In this document: piece after piece, positions 62,203-64,000 of the stretch | Numbering within the stretch: position 1 is the first letter of the stretch | Layout: every line of letters starts with the position of its first letter | NCBI GenBank assembly: GCA_910588955.1 | Contig: CAJURQ010000016.1 | Span: 8,126 to 72,125 of the forward strand | Direction: 5' to 3' | Source of the DNA: an uncultured Lachnospiraceae bacterium | GTDB lineage: Bacteria > Bacillota > Clostridia > Lachnospirales > Lachnospiraceae | DNA: 64,000 nt | The notes under the pieces: model-generated | Told to the model about the DNA's origin: nothing | Seen by the model: only the letters and a program-made list of their open reading frames with translations | Database searches by the model: none | Made by a program: the position numbers and the translations under genes

Positions 62203-63411
62203 ATGGCAAATATCAGAGAATATTTCAGAAAAAAGGAAAAGCGGGACAAGGAACAGAAACCGCCTAGAATCAGTTACCGGGAAAAGATCAAGAGCCACAA
62301 GTTCACTGTGTTTTACAGGGTGACCTTGGTTTTAATGCTTTTTGCCGCTGCAGGCGCAGTCGTTTATATACAATGGCAGAACAAGGTTTATACGGAGAGC
62401 GTGGAACTTTCCAACGTGGAAATCAAGATTCCGTCCGATGCGCAGATGATGCCCTTTGCATCAAATCTTCTTACATACAGTAAAGATGGAATCAGTTGTA
62501 TGGACACCAAGGGCAATGCGGTGTGGAATCAGACTTTTGAAATGCAGAATCCCATGGTGGATATCAACCAGAACGTAGTGGCGGTCGGCGATTACAACGG
62601 CAGAGAGATTTATGTGATGAACACGGAGTCTGTGCTGGGCAATATTACGACCAACCGACCGGTGCGTGATTTTTGCGTGTCCGCGGGCGGGGTGGTGGCG
62701 GCAGTATTAGATGACACAAATGTCACTTTAATATGCCTCTACGACGCGAAAGGGACAGAACTGGTGCGCTTTCGGACAACGATGAAAGAGAGCGGCTATC
62801 CGGCGGAGGTATCTATTTCACCGAGCGGTGAGCTTGTGTGTGTTTCCTATCTGTATGTGGACAGCGGACATATGAAATCCAGCGTGGCTTTTTATAATTT
62901 TGGCGCGGTGGGTCAGAATAATACGGACAATTATGTGAGCGGTTATGATTACATAGACAGGGTGGTGCCGTTTGCGCGCTTTCTTGACAACCGTTCTCTT
63001 TTCGCGGTGTCCGACGACAGGATTATGTTTTTCGGCGGTGCGCAGAAACCGGTCACCATAGCGGAAAAGTTGCTCGACGAAGAGGTACGGGGCGTCTATT
63101 ACGGGAGTGAATACGTGGGGCTGGTCTTTAGCAGCAGGGAGAGCGGCAGCAGATACCGTCTGGATGTGTACCATAAATCGGGGGACTTTGTCTGTTCTAT
63201 TGCATATGATATAGAATGCAGGGATATTTTGTTCCACGAGGATCAGATCATTATATATAATGAGTCCGACTGCCGGATTTACAACGGCAGGGGCATGCAG
63301 AAATATGAGGGGAAATTTAACAAAACGGCTTTGATGCTGATACCGCAGAATGCGTCCTACACTTATATGGTAGTGACGCCGGATTCCATTGATACGATAG
63401 AATTGAGATAA
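62203..63411 (+). CDS. DUF5711-like membrane protein with propeller-like extracellular domain
   Basis: A 402-residue protein. The basic N-terminus (EYFRKKEKRDKEQK) is cytoplasmic. One transmembrane segment (about 37-55, VTLVLMLFAAAGAVVYI) leads to an external domain with repeated beta-blade-like units, for example GDYNGREIYVMNTESVLG and YDAKGTELVRFRTT. The look is of a beta-propeller; the family is probably DUF5711, from memory. ATG 62203 follows AAGGA; earlier in-frame ATGs cross the tandem repeat. The next gene starts 17 bases after its stop. Confidence 0.78.
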   Translation: MANIREYFRKKEKRDKEQKPPRISYREKIKSHKFTVFYRVTLVLMLFAAAGAVVYIQWQNKVYTESVELSNVEIKIPSDAQMMPFASNLLTYSKDGISCMDTKGNAVWNQTFEMQNPMVDINQNVVAVGDYNGREIYVMNTESVLGNITTNRPVRDFCVSAGGVVAAVLDDTNVTLICLYDAKGTELVRFRTTMKESGYPAEVSISPSGELVCVSYLYVDSGHMKSSVAFYNFGAVGQNNTDNYVSGYDYIDRVVPFARFLDNRSLFAVSDDRIMFFGGAQKPVTIAEKLLDEEVRGVYYGSEYVGLVFSSRESGSRYRLDVYHKSGDFVCSIAYDIECRDILFHEDQIIIYNESDCRIYNGRGMQKYEGKFNKTALMLIPQNASYTYMVVTPDSIDTIELR

Positions 63412-63428
63412 ACCGGGTTGATATTATA

Positions 63429-63830
63429 ATGAGACAGGAAATGCTTACGTTCGCCTTCGCGGCGGTTGTGTTTTTACTATTTATATGGAGAATACGGGGA
63501 GGGTATGCCTGCGGCATGATGCAGGAAGTTGTCAACCTTTTGTCGGGCGTGATCTCCCTTGCGTGTGTGGCGCTGGTTTTTCTTGCCGTTACAAGCGCAA
63601 TGAACAAATCAACGCATATATTAACAGTGTGTATTATCGCGCTGGTTTTGCTTGGGATTCTTTTTAAGATTTGCCGTCTGATATTCGCCCCGCTTCTTGC
63701 GGTTGGCAGCATTTCCATAGTGAGCGGTATTAACAAATTACTTGGCGCGGTAATGGGCGCAGCAGAAGCTTGTCTGCTGGCATATTTTTCCTATAAAGCG
63801 CTCGCTCATTTCGGAATTTATGTGCTTTGA
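63429..63830 (+). CDS. CvpA-like membrane protein
   Basis: A short, hydrophobic protein of 133 residues with four predicted transmembrane segments and the segment RGGYACGMMQEVVNLLSGVIS, which resembles the opening loop of CvpA-family proteins. CvpA-type proteins affect envelope homeostasis; their mechanism is unsettled. The ribosome site is weak, so it is probably co-translated with the upstream DUF5711-like gene. Confidence 0.7.
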   Translation: MRQEMLTFAFAAVVFLLFIWRIRGGYACGMMQEVVNLLSGVISLACVALVFLAVTSAMNKSTHILTVCIIALVLLGILFKICRLIFAPLLAVGSISIVSGINKLLGAVMGAAEACLLAYFSYKALAHFGIYVL

Positions 63831-63871
63831 CTTTTCCTTAAAAATTTTTCAAAAAAATTCCTGAAAACCCG

Positions 63872-63900
63872 TTGACATCCAATTATTCTTCTGCTATTAT
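63872..63900 (+). promoter_or_regulatory. Strong promoter reading out of the window
   Basis: TTGACA (63872-63877), 17-base spacer, TATTAT (63895-63900). The leader that follows has hairpins GAAGAATGC-GAA-GCATTCTTC (63946-63966) and GAGTTAATTCC-GAAG-GAATTTACTC (63969-63993). The gene it serves lies beyond base 64000. Confidence 0.8.
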
Positions 63901-64000
63901 ATGAAAGTCGCCTGCGTGAGATGGTTTTGAGCATGACGACAACGCGAAGAATGCGAAGCATTCTTCAGGAGTTAATTCCGAAGGAATTTACTCTGGTGTA

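Overview
The window looks like chromosomal DNA of a Clostridia bacterium, most likely Lachnospiraceae. This is inferred from gene families and local gene order (tRNA-Ser / SRP RNA / tadA / dnaX / ybaB / recR), strong GGAGG ribosome binding sites, lipoproteins with Ala/Glu/Pro linkers, and several families typical of gut Clostridia. No rRNA, intact insertion sequence, prophage or CRISPR array was found. Most genes are on the + strand.

Layout. (1) 1-2.8 kb: tail of a YtfR/YtfT/YjfF-type sugar ABC importer, then a decayed nuclease/transposase-type remnant. (2) 3.3-7.0 kb: two methyl-accepting chemotaxis proteins around a small membrane protein. (3) 7.0-13.2 kb: a 2026-residue secreted Ig-like-repeat protein. 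Its candidate promoter has a 10-G spacer and lies inside a perfect 16-bp inverted repeat. (4) 13.3-25.5 kb: an L-arabinose/pentose block: ChvE-type lipoprotein, ATPase, permease, AraR repressor, L-arabinose isomerase, FGGY kinase, ribulose-5-P 4-epimerase, split transketolase and ribulose-5-P 3-epimerase, with AraR-like operators. (5) 25.5-28.7 kb, minus strand: a DUF4143-type ATPase and a MATE transporter, separated by a six-unit array with an exact 33-bp period. (6) 28.9-42.4 kb: a BlaI-like repressor, methionine aminopeptidase, an unrecognised three-gene envelope cassette, metG, a lipase-like hydrolase, a D-2-hydroxyacid dehydrogenase, and a c-di-GMP group (HD-GYP, YesL-like, GGDEF).

(7) 42.6-46.3 kb: a sugar importer (binding protein and two permeases) without its own ATPase; an MsmK/UgpC-type ATPase at 49.9 kb probably serves it. 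(8) 46.4-49.6 kb: copper resistance with CsoR, a CsoR-type operator, and a CopA ATPase fused in frame to a CopZ-like domain that keeps its own ribosome binding site. (9) 51.1-54.3 kb: a CdaR/PucR-type regulator, an unrecognised protein and a radical SAM activase. (10) 54.4-59.6 kb: SRP RNA, tRNA-Ser(CGA), tadA, phosphofructokinase, dnaX, ybaB and recR. (11) 59.6-64 kb: aldose 1-epimerase, a membrane LysM protein, a DUF5711-like membrane protein, a CvpA-like protein, and a strong promoter reading out of the window.

Sugar uptake feeds the pentose pathway under AraR, while chemotaxis and c-di-GMP genes suggest a motile, surface-responsive cell. Several intercistronic gaps are unusually rich in nested hairpins. 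Gene functions are by family resemblance read by eye; no database search was run.
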